Shown here: positions 26,562 through 36,424 of the stretch, in pieces | Position numbering within the stretch: position 1 is the stretch's first letter | Layout of the letters: the number at the start of each line of letters is the position of its first letter | Assembly: GCF_015690355.1 (NCBI RefSeq) | Contig: NZ_JADPRT010000011.1 | Span: 215,961-279,960 of the forward strand | Direction: 5' to 3' | Source of the DNA: Streptacidiphilus fuscans | GTDB taxonomy: Bacteria; Actinomycetota; Actinomycetes; Streptomycetales; Streptomycetaceae | DNA: 64,000 nucleotides | The notes under the pieces: model-generated | What the model was told of the DNA's origin: nothing | Databases searched by the model: none | What the model saw: the letters and a program-made list of their open reading frames with translations, nothing else | Translations under genes and position numbers: made by a program

Positions 26562-27929
26562 ATGAGCGAGACTGTGCCCATGTCCGCGCCCCCGCCCGCG
26601 CCGCAACCGGCGCCGCAGCCCGCGCCCGTGCGCGCCCGGGACGTCGCCGCGCGGGCGCTGCGGGAGCCGTTCGCGCCGCGCACCTGGCGGGAGCTGCTCT
26701 ACTCGCTGCTGAGCGCGCCGTTCGCCCTGGTCGGCCTGGCGGTCGTGCTGGTGACCTGTGTGCTGGGCCTGCTGTCGGGCGGGGTGCTGCTGCTGCCCCT
26801 GCTCCCGCTCGTGCTGGCGCTGGACCGGGTGCTGGCCGGCGCGTACCGGGGCATCGCGCGGGTGCTGCTCGACGTCGAGATCCCGGTGCCGCCGAGACCG
26901 CCGGGCGGGGGCGGCCTGCCCGGGTTCCTGGCGCGCAACCTGGCCGACGTGTCCGCCTGGCGGGCCGTCGGCTATCTGGCGATCCGCGTCCCGCTCGGGC
27001 TGGTCCAGTTCCTGCTGGGCTTCGCCTGGTGGTGCTACGGCGTGATCTTCCTGCTCTACCCGCTGATCTGGCAGCTCCAGGCGCACACAGCCACCCACTC
27101 CGGCACCCGCTCCGGAACCCACCCCGGCAACCCGGGCCTGGGGGTCGGCGGCTTCGCCTTCGACACCTGGCCGCGCGCGTTGCTGGTGGTGCTGTTCGGG
27201 GCGCTCGTGCTGCTGGCCTGGCCGTGGGTGGCACGGGGGCCGTTGGCGCTGGACAAGGCGCTGATGCTCCGGCTGCTCGGCCCCTCCCAGGCGCAACGGC
27301 GGGTCGCCCAGCTGGAGGAGACCAGGGAGCTGGTCATCAACGAGGCCGCCGCCACGCTGCGCCGGATCGAACGCGACCTGCACGACGGTGCGCAGGCCCG
27401 GATCGTCGCGCTCGGCATGCGGCTCGGACGCGCCGGGTCGCGGCTGACCAGAGGCGAGCCGGAACGGGCCGCCGAACTGATCGCCGAGGCCCGCGCCGAG
27501 ACCCGGGAGATCGTCCAGGAGCTGCGCGAACTCGTCCGCGGCATCCATCCGCCCGCGCTCGACTCGGGCCTTACGGCTGCGCTGACCACCCTCGCCGCAC
27601 GCGCGCCGCTGCCCACCACGGTCCGGGTCGCCGTCACCGGGCGACCGCAGGCGGCGGTCGAGACGATGCTCTACTTCGCCGCCGCCGAGCTGCTCGCCAA
27701 CGCGGCCAAGCACGGTGCGGCGCGCTCGGCGTCGATCACGGTGCTGGAGGGCGACGGACGGCTCCGGCTGCTGGTGACCGACGACGGCCGGGGCGGCGCG
27801 ACGCTGTCCGGCGCGGGCTCCGGCCTGCGCGGCCTGGCGGAACGGGTCCGGGTCGCCGGCGGCTGCCTCGTGGTGGACAGCCCGCCGGGCGGCCCGACGA
27901 CCGTCACTGTCGAGCTCGACCGGCACTGA
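26562..27929 (+). CDS. Sensor histidine kinase, NarL-type partner (HisKA_3)
   Basis: This 455-residue protein has a Pro/Ala-rich start and then a membrane sensor of four or more segments (residues 40-230). The H-box is RRIERDLHDGAQARIVALG (phospho-His near 273), and the HATPase has ELLANAAKHG, VTDDGRGGA and SGLRGLAERV. It senses an envelope or membrane signal and phosphorylates the regulator encoded 72 bases downstream. The ABC pair just upstream makes a sensing-and-export module of the kind used against cell-envelope-active compounds. Confidence 0.93.
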   Translation: MSETVPMSAPPPAPQPAPQPAPVRARDVAARALREPFAPRTWRELLYSLLSAPFALVGLAVVLVTCVLGLLSGGVLLLPLLPLVLALDRVLAGAYRGIARVLLDVEIPVPPRPPGGGGLPGFLARNLADVSAWRAVGYLAIRVPLGLVQFLLGFAWWCYGVIFLLYPLIWQLQAHTATHSGTRSGTHPGNPGLGVGGFAFDTWPRALLVVLFGALVLLAWPWVARGPLALDKALMLRLLGPSQAQRRVAQLEETRELVINEAAATLRRIERDLHDGAQARIVALGMRLGRAGSRLTRGEPERAAELIAEARAETREIVQELRELVRGIHPPALDSGLTAALTTLAARAPLPTTVRVAVTGRPQAAVETMLYFAAAELLANAAKHGAARSASITVLEGDGRLRLLVTDDGRGGATLSGAGSGLRGLAERVRVAGGCLVVDSPPGGPTTVTVELDRH

Positions 27930-28001
27930 CCGGCACTGATCAGCACGGAGAAGCCCCTGACCAGCACAGAGAAGACACGGAGAAGAGGAGGAGTGGGCCG
28001 G

Positions 28002-28646
28002 ATGCGCATCGTCGTCGCCGAGGACACCGCGATCCTGCGGGTGGGCCTGGTGCAACTGCTGGAGGACGAGGGCCACGAGGTGGTCGCCGCCGTCCCCGAC
28101 GCGTCCGCGCTCCTCGCGGCCGCCGCCGCGTACGCGCCCGACGCCGTCGTCAGCGACATCCGGATGCCGCCCACCCACACCGACGAGGGCCTGCGCGCCG
28201 CGATCGAGCTGCGGCGGCAGCGTCCCGGCCTGCCGGTGCTGATCTTCTCCCAGTACGTGGAGACGCAGTACGCCGCGCGGCTGCTGGCCGGCGGCTCGGC
28301 CGGCGTCGGCTATCTGCTGAAGGAACGGGTGCTGGACACCGCCGACTTCGTCGACGCGTTGGAGCGCGTCGCCGCGGGCGGCACCGCGCTGGACCCGGAG
28401 GTGGTCACCCAGCTGGTCGGCGCCAGCCCGGCCCGCGGTTCGCTGGACCGGCTCAGCCCGCGCGAGCAGGAGGTGCTGGGCCTGATGGCCGAGGGCCGCT
28501 CCAACGCGGCGATCGCCGAGCAGCTCGTGGTGACCGAGCGCGCGGTGGAGAAGCACGTCGCCAACATCTTCCTCAAGCTGGACCTGCCGGTCTCGGGCGC
28601 GGACCACCGCCGGGTGCTGGCCGTACTGCGCTATTTGGGCGCTTGA
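28002..28646 (+). CDS. LuxR/NarL-type response regulator
   Basis: The start at the ATG at 28002 fits AGGAGG 10 bases upstream better than the GTG at 27993. The receiver domain has RIVVAEDTAILR and the phospho-acceptor Asp in VVSDIRMPP. The linker follows, and the C-terminal LuxR helix-turn-helix reads LSPREQEVLGLMAEGRSN, AIAEQLVVTERAVEKHV. It is the partner of the preceding kinase. Confidence 0.94.
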   Translation: MRIVVAEDTAILRVGLVQLLEDEGHEVVAAVPDASALLAAAAAYAPDAVVSDIRMPPTHTDEGLRAAIELRRQRPGLPVLIFSQYVETQYAARLLAGGSAGVGYLLKERVLDTADFVDALERVAAGGTALDPEVVTQLVGASPARGSLDRLSPREQEVLGLMAEGRSNAAIAEQLVVTERAVEKHVANIFLKLDLPVSGADHRRVLAVLRYLGA

Positions 28647-28784
28647 GCGGGGCGTGAACACGCGATCATGGGGCGCGCAAGCACAGGTCGCGTCAATATC
28701 ACTCGTTCGGGGGGCAGTAGCGCGCCGGAGCGCCGGGGACATGTGAGCGTTGCAGAACGTGTCCGAACCAACGGAGGCTTCACC

Positions 28785-29372
28785 GTGTCGCTGCAAACCG
28801 CTCGCGTCCGTACGTCCCTCGTCGCCGTGACCACGGCCGGCGCGCTGCTGGTGCTGCCCGCCTGCTCGTCCAGCAGCAAGTCGGCCAGCAGCAGCGTCAA
28901 CGCCGGTCAGGCCGCCGCCGCCGCTGCCGCTTCGCCGAGCACCAGCGCGGACCGGGTCAAGCTGGCCAAGACCAAGTTCGTGCTCAACGCCTCGCTGGCG
29001 GCGGGCGCGGCCTACCAGTGGATCTACAAGCCCTTCAAGGCGGGCACGTTCAAGAAGGGCACCAAGGGCCGCACCGCCGCGCTGATCAAGGGCGGGCTCG
29101 CCGGTGCCTTCACCTACAACCGGCTGAAGGCCGCGCTCAACGACGCCAAGGGCGATCCGACGCTCTCCAAGGCGACGGACGCGCTCTCGGGCGCGGTGGA
29201 CAACCTGAAGAGCCTGCCGTCGAAGATCAAGGGCGGCAACGCCTCCGACGCCGACGTCAACCAGGTCAACAGCGTGGTCGACGGCTTCAAGAGTGCCGGC
29301 GCGGCCAACGGTCTGAACGTGACCAACCAGGTCCCGGCCGCGAGCCAGCTGACCCAGATGGTCAACAGCTGA
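28785..29372 (+). CDS. Lipoprotein of unknown function
   Basis: The best start is the GTG at 28785 behind CGGAGG, giving 195 residues. The signal ends in a lipobox, LLVLPAC, so the protein is anchored by a lipid-modified Cys. A Ser-rich linker (SSSSKSASSS) and Ala run follow. The mature domain is Ala/Lys-rich and helical (YQWIYKPFKAGTFKKGTKGR, IKGGLAGAFTYNRLKAAL) without a recognised fold. It lies 138 bases after the response regulator and could be a separate unit. Confidence 0.78.
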   Translation: MSLQTARVRTSLVAVTTAGALLVLPACSSSSKSASSSVNAGQAAAAAAASPSTSADRVKLAKTKFVLNASLAAGAAYQWIYKPFKAGTFKKGTKGRTAALIKGGLAGAFTYNRLKAALNDAKGDPTLSKATDALSGAVDNLKSLPSKIKGGNASDADVNQVNSVVDGFKSAGAANGLNVTNQVPAASQLTQMVNS

Positions 29373-29419
29373 CCGGTCCCGCTGCCGACCCGCCGGCGAC
29401 CCGCTTCTGCCCAACTCCA

Positions 29420-29480
29420 GGTGCCCGTGCGCGTGATGGGAACGGTGGGTGAGACCCATCTCTCGTCCCGGACGGGCACC
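29420..29480. terminator. Nested inverted repeats after the lipoprotein gene
   Basis: Outer arms ggtgcccgt (29420-29428) and acgggcacc (29472-29480) enclose inner arms gatggg (29435-29440) and cccatc (29455-29460). The structure lies 47 bases after the lipoprotein stop and 85 bases before the next start, so a terminator is most likely; a leader RNA structure of the downstream gene is the alternative. Confidence 0.5.
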
Positions 29481-29565
29481 CTTGGCACATGTCGGGTGCC
29501 GCGCAGCCGTATCCTGCTCTGTACGTGCCCCGGTGATCCCGGGCGCGGGCGCGAAAGGGGCTCGA

Positions 29566-30282
29566 GTGGATTCGGCGGGCAGGATCGGCGCCTGGTGGCG
29601 TAGGTGGGTCCGTCCGGGCGGTCGCCCGGCCGAGGCGGATGCCGCTGCGGAGCGCGCCAGACGGCTGGGCACTCTGCTCGACGCCGCACGCGCCGGTTTC
29701 CCGGTAGCCCCGGCCGCGCACGCGGTCGACTTCCGATGTTCCTGTGAGCGGGTCGGCTGTCCGGCCCCGGCCCAGCACCCGCTCTCCTTCGCCTGGAAGA
29801 CCCAGGCCACCACCGACCCGGACCAGATCGCCCGCTGGCTCAGCCGCGACCCGGACGCCAACGCGATCACCCCGACCGGCCGGGTCCACGACGTCCTGGA
29901 CGTCCCCGCCGAGGCCGGACGCCTCGCCCTCGACCGGCTCGCGGAGGCCGGCGTCGCCGCCGGACCGGTCGCCTCGGTGGGCCAGGACCGCTGGCTCTTC
30001 TTCACCACGACCCGTTCCCCGCTGGACGAGGACGAGTGGTGGACCTCCGAGCTCGACACCCTGCCTGAGGACGACCAGGTCGACCACCCCGGCCTGCGCT
30101 GGCACACCCGCGGCAGCTACGTGCTGCTGCCGCCGTCCCGCCTTGTCGACGGCGCCGACGCCGGGTGGATCCGCAGCCCCGACGAGCCGCTGCCGGACCC
30201 GGTCCGCCTGCTCGACGTGCTCACCGACGCCTGCGCCGCGGTCGGCGCCCCGGCGCTCGGCGAGCAGTGGATGATCCGCTGA
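29566..30282 (+). CDS. Bifunctional DNA primase/polymerase-like (PrimPol N-terminal) protein
   Basis: The start at the GTG at 29566 (GAAAGGGG upstream) gives 238 residues. Matching features: a basic Trp-rich opening (WWRRWVRPGG), LLDAARAGFPVAPA, and a cysteine cluster CSCERVGCPAPAQHPL. WKTQATTDPDQIARWLSRDPDANAI, GRVHDVLDVPAEAG and GLRWHTRGSYVLLPPSRL follow. This is the order seen in the N-terminal domain of actinobacterial primase/polymerases, where HP..W..A and R..GGG-like positions bind nucleotide and metal. Here the usual DxD is read as DVLDV. No helicase partner is present, so activity is uncertain. Confidence 0.72.
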   Translation: MDSAGRIGAWWRRWVRPGGRPAEADAAAERARRLGTLLDAARAGFPVAPAAHAVDFRCSCERVGCPAPAQHPLSFAWKTQATTDPDQIARWLSRDPDANAITPTGRVHDVLDVPAEAGRLALDRLAEAGVAAGPVASVGQDRWLFFTTTRSPLDEDEWWTSELDTLPEDDQVDHPGLRWHTRGSYVLLPPSRLVDGADAGWIRSPDEPLPDPVRLLDVLTDACAAVGAPALGEQWMIR

Positions 30283-30324
30283 GCGCCTGAAGCCTGAGCG
30301 CCTGAGCGCAACGAGGGCCCGCGG

Positions 30325-31173
30325 TCACGGCAGGGTCAGGATCTCCGAGCCGGTCTCGGTGACGACCAGCGTGTGCTCGAACTGGGCGGTGCGCTTGCGG
30401 TCCTTGGTGACGACCGTCCAGCCGTCGTCCCAGACGTCGTGGTGGTAGTCGCCCAGGGTCAGCATCGGCTCGATGGTGAACGTCATGCCCGGACGCATCA
30501 CCGTGGTCGCGTAGGGGCTGTCGTAGTGCGGGATGATCAGCCCGGAGTGGAACGACGTGTTGATCCCGTGCCCGGTGAAGTCCCGCACCACGCCGTAGCC
30601 GAAGCGCTTGGCGTAGGACTCGATCACCCGGCCGATCACATTGACCTGCCGTCCCGGCTTGACCGCGGCGATGCCGCGCCGCGTCGCCTCGCGGGTCCGC
30701 TCGACCAGCAGCTTGGACTCCTCGTCCACGTCGCCGACGAGGAAGGTGGCGTTGAGGTCGCCGTGGACGCCGTGGATGAACGCGGTCACGTCCAGGTTGA
30801 CGATGTCGCCGTCCTGCAGCACGGTCGAGTCCGGGATGCCGTGGCAGATCACCTCGTTGACGGAGGTGCAGATGGACTTGGGGAAGCCCCGGTAGCCGAG
30901 GTCGGACGGGTAGGCACCGTGGTCGCACATGTACTCGTGCGCGATCCGGTCCAGCTCGTCCGTGGTCACGCCCGGCGCGATCACGGCGGCTGCGGCGTCC
31001 ATCGCCCGGGCGGCGATGCGCGAGGCGATCCGCATCTTCTCGACGGTCTCGGCCGTCTGCACCTCGGGACCGGTGTAGGGCGTGGGTGCCTTCTTGCCGA
31101 CGTACTCGGGCCGCGGGATGTGGGCCGGGACGGTACGGGTGGGCGAAAGGGTTCCGGGGACGAGAAGCGCCAT
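30325..31173 (-). CDS. map: Methionine aminopeptidase, type I
   Basis: This 282-residue protein starts at the ATG at 31173 (AGGA upstream). Metal ligands are visible: the two aspartates in VNLDVTAF and GVHGDLNATF, His in FTGHGIN, Glu in FTIEPML and Glu in AQFEHTLVV. Substrate-site YRGFPKSICTSVNEVICHG is also present. The 35-residue N-terminal extension with PRPEYVGKK is typical of actinobacterial Map forms. It removes the initiator Met from nascent proteins. Confidence 0.96.
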   Translation of the reverse strand: MALLVPGTLSPTRTVPAHIPRPEYVGKKAPTPYTGPEVQTAETVEKMRIASRIAARAMDAAAAVIAPGVTTDELDRIAHEYMCDHGAYPSDLGYRGFPKSICTSVNEVICHGIPDSTVLQDGDIVNLDVTAFIHGVHGDLNATFLVGDVDEESKLLVERTREATRRGIAAVKPGRQVNVIGRVIESYAKRFGYGVVRDFTGHGINTSFHSGLIIPHYDSPYATTVMRPGMTFTIEPMLTLGDYHHDVWDDGWTVVTKDRKRTAQFEHTLVVTETGSEILTLP

Positions 31174-31278
31174 GGTGGTCATCCTAGTCAAGCGGGAAGC
31201 ATCACCATGGACGCAGCGATGCAGCACGGACGACAGCGATCACCCATGACGCTGACGCAGCACGAGCAGGAGGACGCG

Positions 31279-31470
31279 ATGGCGAAGCAGCCGACGGGCA
31301 AGCCCGGCGAGTGGTTCTGGTGCCTCAAGCACGCCGCGGTGGAGGAGGGTCCGGAGTGTCCGGCGCGCAACCGGCTCGGCCCCTACCCGACGGCGGAGGC
31401 CGCCTCGCACGCGCTGGAGCGCGCCGCCGAGCGCAACGAGGAGTGGGACAACGACCCGCGCTGGCAGTGA
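31279..31470 (+). CDS. Conserved small hypothetical protein (63 aa)
   Basis: ATG at 31279 follows a good AGGAGG at 31268-31273. The 63-residue product (FWCLKHAAVEEGPECPARNR, PYPTAEAASHALERAAERN, WDNDPRW) is soluble, with two cysteines and an aromatic start. It resembles small SPOR-like or uncharacterised streptomycete proteins. It is divergent from map, with 105 bases between the two starts. Confidence 0.72.
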   Translation: MAKQPTGKPGEWFWCLKHAAVEEGPECPARNRLGPYPTAEAASHALERAAERNEEWDNDPRWQ

Positions 31471-31602
31471 TCCGTCGAGCAGTGACCCGCTCGGGACGTG
31501 ACGTATACGGTCCATCTCGGGCGAATCCCTGATGCCCCCCTGACGGGGGTGGCGCAGCTGTGGCAGGGTGTCCCCACACAGGGGCGAGCCGGGGGAACGT
31601 AC

Positions 31603-32595
31603 GTGGCACAGCGCAGTCAGCAGCGGCGGAAGGGCGCGCGCCTGGGTGCGGTGCTGACGGCGGCCGTGGCGCTCGCCCTCGCCGCGCTCTCGCTCAACGC
31701 GGCGCAGGGCGCCACGTCCTACGGCATGGGCCCGGTCAAGTCGGACTGGCCGCTTGCGATCCTGGTCGTGCTGATCCTCGCTTTCGTGCTGGTGGGGCGG
31801 TTCCGCGCCTGGCAGGACCGGGCGACGGAGGCCGGGCCGGTCCGCGAGAGAATCGATTCGCTGGTCGTGCCCGGGGTGGTGCTGGCCGCGGTGGTGACCA
31901 CCGTCGGGCTCATGCTGCTCGGGACGCACACCCCGGGGGTCGACGAGTTCCCGGTCCAGCCCGGCGTGATGCCCAGCCCGAGCCAGACCCACGGGCCGGC
32001 GCAGGCCCAGGCGCCGGTGACCCAGCCGGGCCGGTCGAGCGGCGGAGCGCACCTGCCGTTCTCGCTCTCCACCCTGCTGCTGGCGGTGCTGGCCCTGGCC
32101 GGGATCGCGCTGGTCGTGGCGCTCGCCGTGATGGTGAGCCGTTGGGTCTCCGTCAGCTCCGGCGGCGGGCAGCTGCCGGGTACCGCGGTGGTCGTGGGGG
32201 AGCCGCAGGAGGCGCTGGCGGAGGCGGTGACGGCCGGTCAGCAGGCCCTCGCCGGAACGGACGCCCGCGCCGCGATCATCGCCTGCTACGCGGCCATGGA
32301 GACCTCGCTGGCCGAGGGCGGCATCGGCCGCCGCACCGCCGACACCCCGGCCGAGCTGCTCGAACGGGTGGTGCTCTCCGGCGCGGTCGACGAGGCGTCG
32401 GTGCGGACGCTCACCGACCTCTTCCGTGAGGCCCGCTACTCGACCCACCCCATGGCCGAGCACCAGCGCGACCAGGCCGCCGCCGCGCTGGACACCATCG
32501 CCGCCGAGCTGGCCCGGGCCGCCGCCGAGGGCGGGATCAGCCTGCCCGACGCGTCCGAGGAGACCGGGAAGTCCGAGGAGGCCGAACTCCGATGA
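31603..32595 (+). CDS. DUF4129 domain membrane protein
   Basis: The GTG at 31603 has GGGGGAA upstream; this gives 330 residues. Membrane segments lie near residues 15-35, 45-65, 90-110 and 165-190, with a Pro/Gln-rich loop (PSPSQTHGPAQAQAPVTQPG). The C-terminal helical DUF4129 domain is AIIACYAAMETSLAEGGIGR, TADTPAELLERVV, and LTDLFREARYSTHPM. DUF4129 proteins occur in MoxR/DUF58 gene clusters, as here. First gene of an operon of five. Confidence 0.85.
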   Translation: MAQRSQQRRKGARLGAVLTAAVALALAALSLNAAQGATSYGMGPVKSDWPLAILVVLILAFVLVGRFRAWQDRATEAGPVRERIDSLVVPGVVLAAVVTTVGLMLLGTHTPGVDEFPVQPGVMPSPSQTHGPAQAQAPVTQPGRSSGGAHLPFSLSTLLLAVLALAGIALVVALAVMVSRWVSVSSGGGQLPGTAVVVGEPQEALAEAVTAGQQALAGTDARAAIIACYAAMETSLAEGGIGRRTADTPAELLERVVLSGAVDEASVRTLTDLFREARYSTHPMAEHQRDQAAAALDTIAAELARAAAEGGISLPDASEETGKSEEAELR

Positions 32596-33245
32596 CCGAT
32601 CAGATGCCTGACCGTCTGCCCGCCTGGGCGGCCCCGGTCGTGCACGCGGACGGGGACGCCTACGGAGATGCCTACGGGGACGAGGACGGGGGCGTCACCG
32701 ACCGGTCGCGGCTGTTCGGCGTCGACGGGGTGCCGCTGCTGATCCTGCTGGGCTTCGGGGCCGTCTGCGTGGCCCTCCTCGGGCTGGTCGGCGGCATCGC
32801 CGGGGCGTCCGTTGGCGGGGCGGTGCTGGTCGGCGCGCTGTTCTGGGGGACGCGCTGGGCGCTCGGCGCCTCCGGCATGGACAGCGGCTACCGCCGCCGT
32901 ACCCGGCTGGCCGTCGGCCGCGAGCCGACCCTGCGTTACTGGGGCCTCGCGCTGACCGACGCGGCCAACACGGCCGAGGGCTACGGCCTGCACCTCTACC
33001 CGCTGCTGCTGCGCCTCTACGAGGTCCGGCTCGCCGAGCGGCACGGCATCTCGCTGCGGGCACAGCCGGAGCGCGCCGCCGCGGTGATCGGCCGCGAGCT
33101 GTGGCCGTGGCTCGACCCCCGCGTGCCCCGTACGCCGAGGGCGCTGCGCGTCGCCCGCGCCGCCGGGACGCCGGACCTGCCGATCACCCGGCCGGTGCCG
33201 CAGGCGGTGCTCGAAGCGCTGGTGGCCCGCCTGGAGACGCTGTGA
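32592..33245 (+). CDS. Membrane protein of the MoxR/DUF58 operon, unknown
   Basis: This 217-residue protein overlaps the DUF4129 gene by four bases (ATGA), implying coupled translation. It starts with an acidic repeat (DGDAYGDAYGDEDGG), then two membrane segments (LLILLGFGAVCVALLGLVGG, GGAVLVGALFWG). A cytoplasmic or lumenal helical domain follows (TLRYWGLALTDAANTAEGYG, LLLRLYEVRLAERHG). No family is recognised. Confidence 0.78.
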   Translation: MTDQMPDRLPAWAAPVVHADGDAYGDAYGDEDGGVTDRSRLFGVDGVPLLILLGFGAVCVALLGLVGGIAGASVGGAVLVGALFWGTRWALGASGMDSGYRRRTRLAVGREPTLRYWGLALTDAANTAEGYGLHLYPLLLRLYEVRLAERHGISLRAQPERAAAVIGRELWPWLDPRVPRTPRALRVARAAGTPDLPITRPVPQAVLEALVARLETL

Positions 33246-33357
33246 ACGAGCTGCTCGAACGTCGCGCCCGAACGACGCGTCCGCCTGCCCGACCCACCTG
33301 AATCCCTGATCTGTGAATCTCTGAACTGCACCACCTGATCCGCCGAAGAGGAGCACC

Positions 33358-34433
<1,076 letters not shown>

Positions 34434-34437
<4 letters not shown>

Positions 34438-35768
34438 TCCACCCGGTAGCCCGGGCCCTGGACGGGCAGCCGCAGGGCGTCGGGCACGAGGAGACCCCGG
34501 CCCGGATCGAGGAGGGTGTCCGGCCGGGCGAACGCGCGCTGCGGCTCGGCTCGGTGGCGGTCGCCGCGGTCGTGGCCGCGCTGCTGACCGGCCAGCCGTG
34601 GCTGCTGGCCCTGGCGGCGGCGCCGCTCTGCCTGCTGCTCTTCGCCGCGCTCGCCCCGCACCGGATCACCTCCCGGCCCGTGCTCGCGGGCGGCGGGGTG
34701 CGCCGCTCCAGCGACCGGGTCTTCGAGGGCGAGCCGATCACGGCGCGCTTCACCGTCGCCTTCGCCGGGGCCGCCGACTGGATCGACCCGGGCGTGGTCC
34801 CCGGCGCGGGCGCGGAGCTGGTCTCCGTCGAGACCGACGGCGCGCAGCTGACGCTGGGTTTCGTCGCCCGCCGTTGGGGACGCTGGTCGCTCGGCTCCGT
34901 CGACGTCGACCTCTACGACCTGGGCGGGCTGCGCCGCCGGACGGTCCGCGTCGACCTGGGTCAGGTCGAGATCTTCCCGGTGCCCGCGGAGGGCGGTCTG
35001 ACGCCCGTTCCGGTGCGGCTGCCGGGCAACCTGGGCGAGCACACCTCGCGGCAGCACGGCGAGGGCGTCGAGATCGTCGGTGTCCGGCCCTTCGTCTGGG
35101 GCGAGCGGCAGCGCAGGATCAACTGGTCAGCGACCACCCGCCGCGGCTCGATCCAGCTGCAGGAGTTCGCCTCGGAGCGGGCCGCCGACGTGGTCGTGCT
35201 GCTGGACGCCTTCGCGGACATGCGCGACCCGTCGACGGGCGGCTCCAGCCTGGACGAGTCGCTGCGGGTGGCCGCCGGGATCGTCCGTGCGTATCTGCGC
35301 AGCCACGACCGGGTCGGCGTGGTCTCCGTCGGCGGACGCCTGCACTGGCTCCAACCGGGCCAGGGCGACCAGTACTTCTACCGCCTGGTGCAGACCGTGC
35401 TCGACGTCCGCCGCGACCTCGCCTACGACACACCGGACCTGAACCGGCTGCCCCCGCCCGCACTGCCGCACGGCGCGCTGGTCCACGCGGTGACGCCGCT
35501 GGCGGACAACCGGATGATGGGCGTCCTCGGCGGGCTGGCCGAGCGCGGCAACCCGGTGGTCGTGGTGGAGATCCCGATCGGCGACCCGAGGGTCGACGGC
35601 GGCAACGTCCTCGAACAACTGGCGCTGCGGCTGTGGCGGTTGGACCGGCAGGCGCTGCGGTTCAGCCTGACCGAGAAGGGCATCCCGGTGACGCCCTGGG
35701 AGGGCGGCACCCTCGACCTGAGCTTCGCGCCGCTCATGCGCACCCGCATCCAGGGGAGGCTGCGATGA
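34434..35768 (+). CDS. DUF58 domain protein (vWA-like)
   Basis: This 444-residue protein begins at the ATG at 34434, overlapping the moxR stop as ATGA. Two membrane segments lie near residues 40-75. The DUF58 core is VGVRPFVWGERQRRINWSAT, RRGSIQLQEFASE; a MIDAS-like VVLLDAFADMRDPST follows with SLDESLRVAAGIV. DUF58 proteins are vWA-fold partners of MoxR. Tail region: RFSLTEKGIPVTPWEGG. Confidence 0.92.
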
Positions 35769-36424
35769 CCACTGCTGACGGTATGTCATATTCCGGCGAG
35801 CGGTCGGGCTCCGTGGACCTGTGGGCGGCCCGCGCGCTGGGCGTGGCGCTGGCCTGCGCGGCGAGCGACCCGCTCTCGCTGGTCCGGTCCGGGCTGCCGA
35901 GCACCGACGGTTCCTTCGGCGAGCTCGCGGGCCGCGTCGTCGCGCTGGCGGCGCTGGTGCTGCTGTGCTGGTTCGGCGCACCGCCGGTGGTGGCCCGTCC
36001 GGTCAGCGGCGACGCACGCTGGCACTCCCGGTTGGCCCGCCACCGCAACACGGCGGTCGCGGTCGGCTTCGTGCTCGTCGCGGCGATCGGCTCGCCGCCG
36101 GTCTGGCTGATGGCCTGTGACGCGGGGCTGCTGCTGGCCTACCTGGTCTTCGTGGACGCCGTGGCGGGCGGCCCGCCGGGCGCGGCGCAGCTGCGCGATG
36201 GGTCGCTGCTGTTCTGCGCGGTCGCGGCCCAGGCGCTGGTCCTGGCCGGTGCGACCGTGTCGGTGGCCGCGACCGGTGCGTGGGCGCGGGTGGTGGCCGC
36301 GCTGCTGGTGCTGCTGGTCGGCGCGGCGACGGCCCTGGCCCTGCTGCGCGGGCGGGCCAGGGGCGGTCCCGGCGGTCCTGGCGGTCCTGACGCGGGCGGC
36401 CCTGCCCCGGGCGGTTCTAGCTGA
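35765..36424 (+). CDS. Membrane protein, last gene of the MoxR/DUF58 operon
   Basis: This 219-residue protein starts ATGA over the DUF58 stop, so it is coupled to it. It has about five hydrophobic segments (VVALAALVLLCWFG, AVAVGFVLVAAIGSPPVWL, AQALVLAGATVSVAAT, VVAALLVLLVGAATAL) and a Gly/Pro-rich tail (RGGPGGPGGPDAGGP). No family is recognised. It overlaps the 3' end of the terpene synthase gene by eight bases on the opposite strand. Confidence 0.75.
   Translation: MTTADGMSYSGERSGSVDLWAARALGVALACAASDPLSLVRSGLPSTDGSFGELAGRVVALAALVLLCWFGAPPVVARPVSGDARWHSRLARHRNTAVAVGFVLVAAIGSPPVWLMACDAGLLLAYLVFVDAVAGGPPGAAQLRDGSLLFCAVAAQALVLAGATVSVAATGAWARVVAALLVLLVGAATALALLRGRARGGPGGPGGPDAGGPAPGGSS

Noticed and set aside
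26547..30107. 1186-residue minus-strand frame over the kinase, regulator, lipoprotein and primase-like genes
   Set aside because: Long open antisense frames are common at high GC; it has no coherent domain and covers four well-supported genes.
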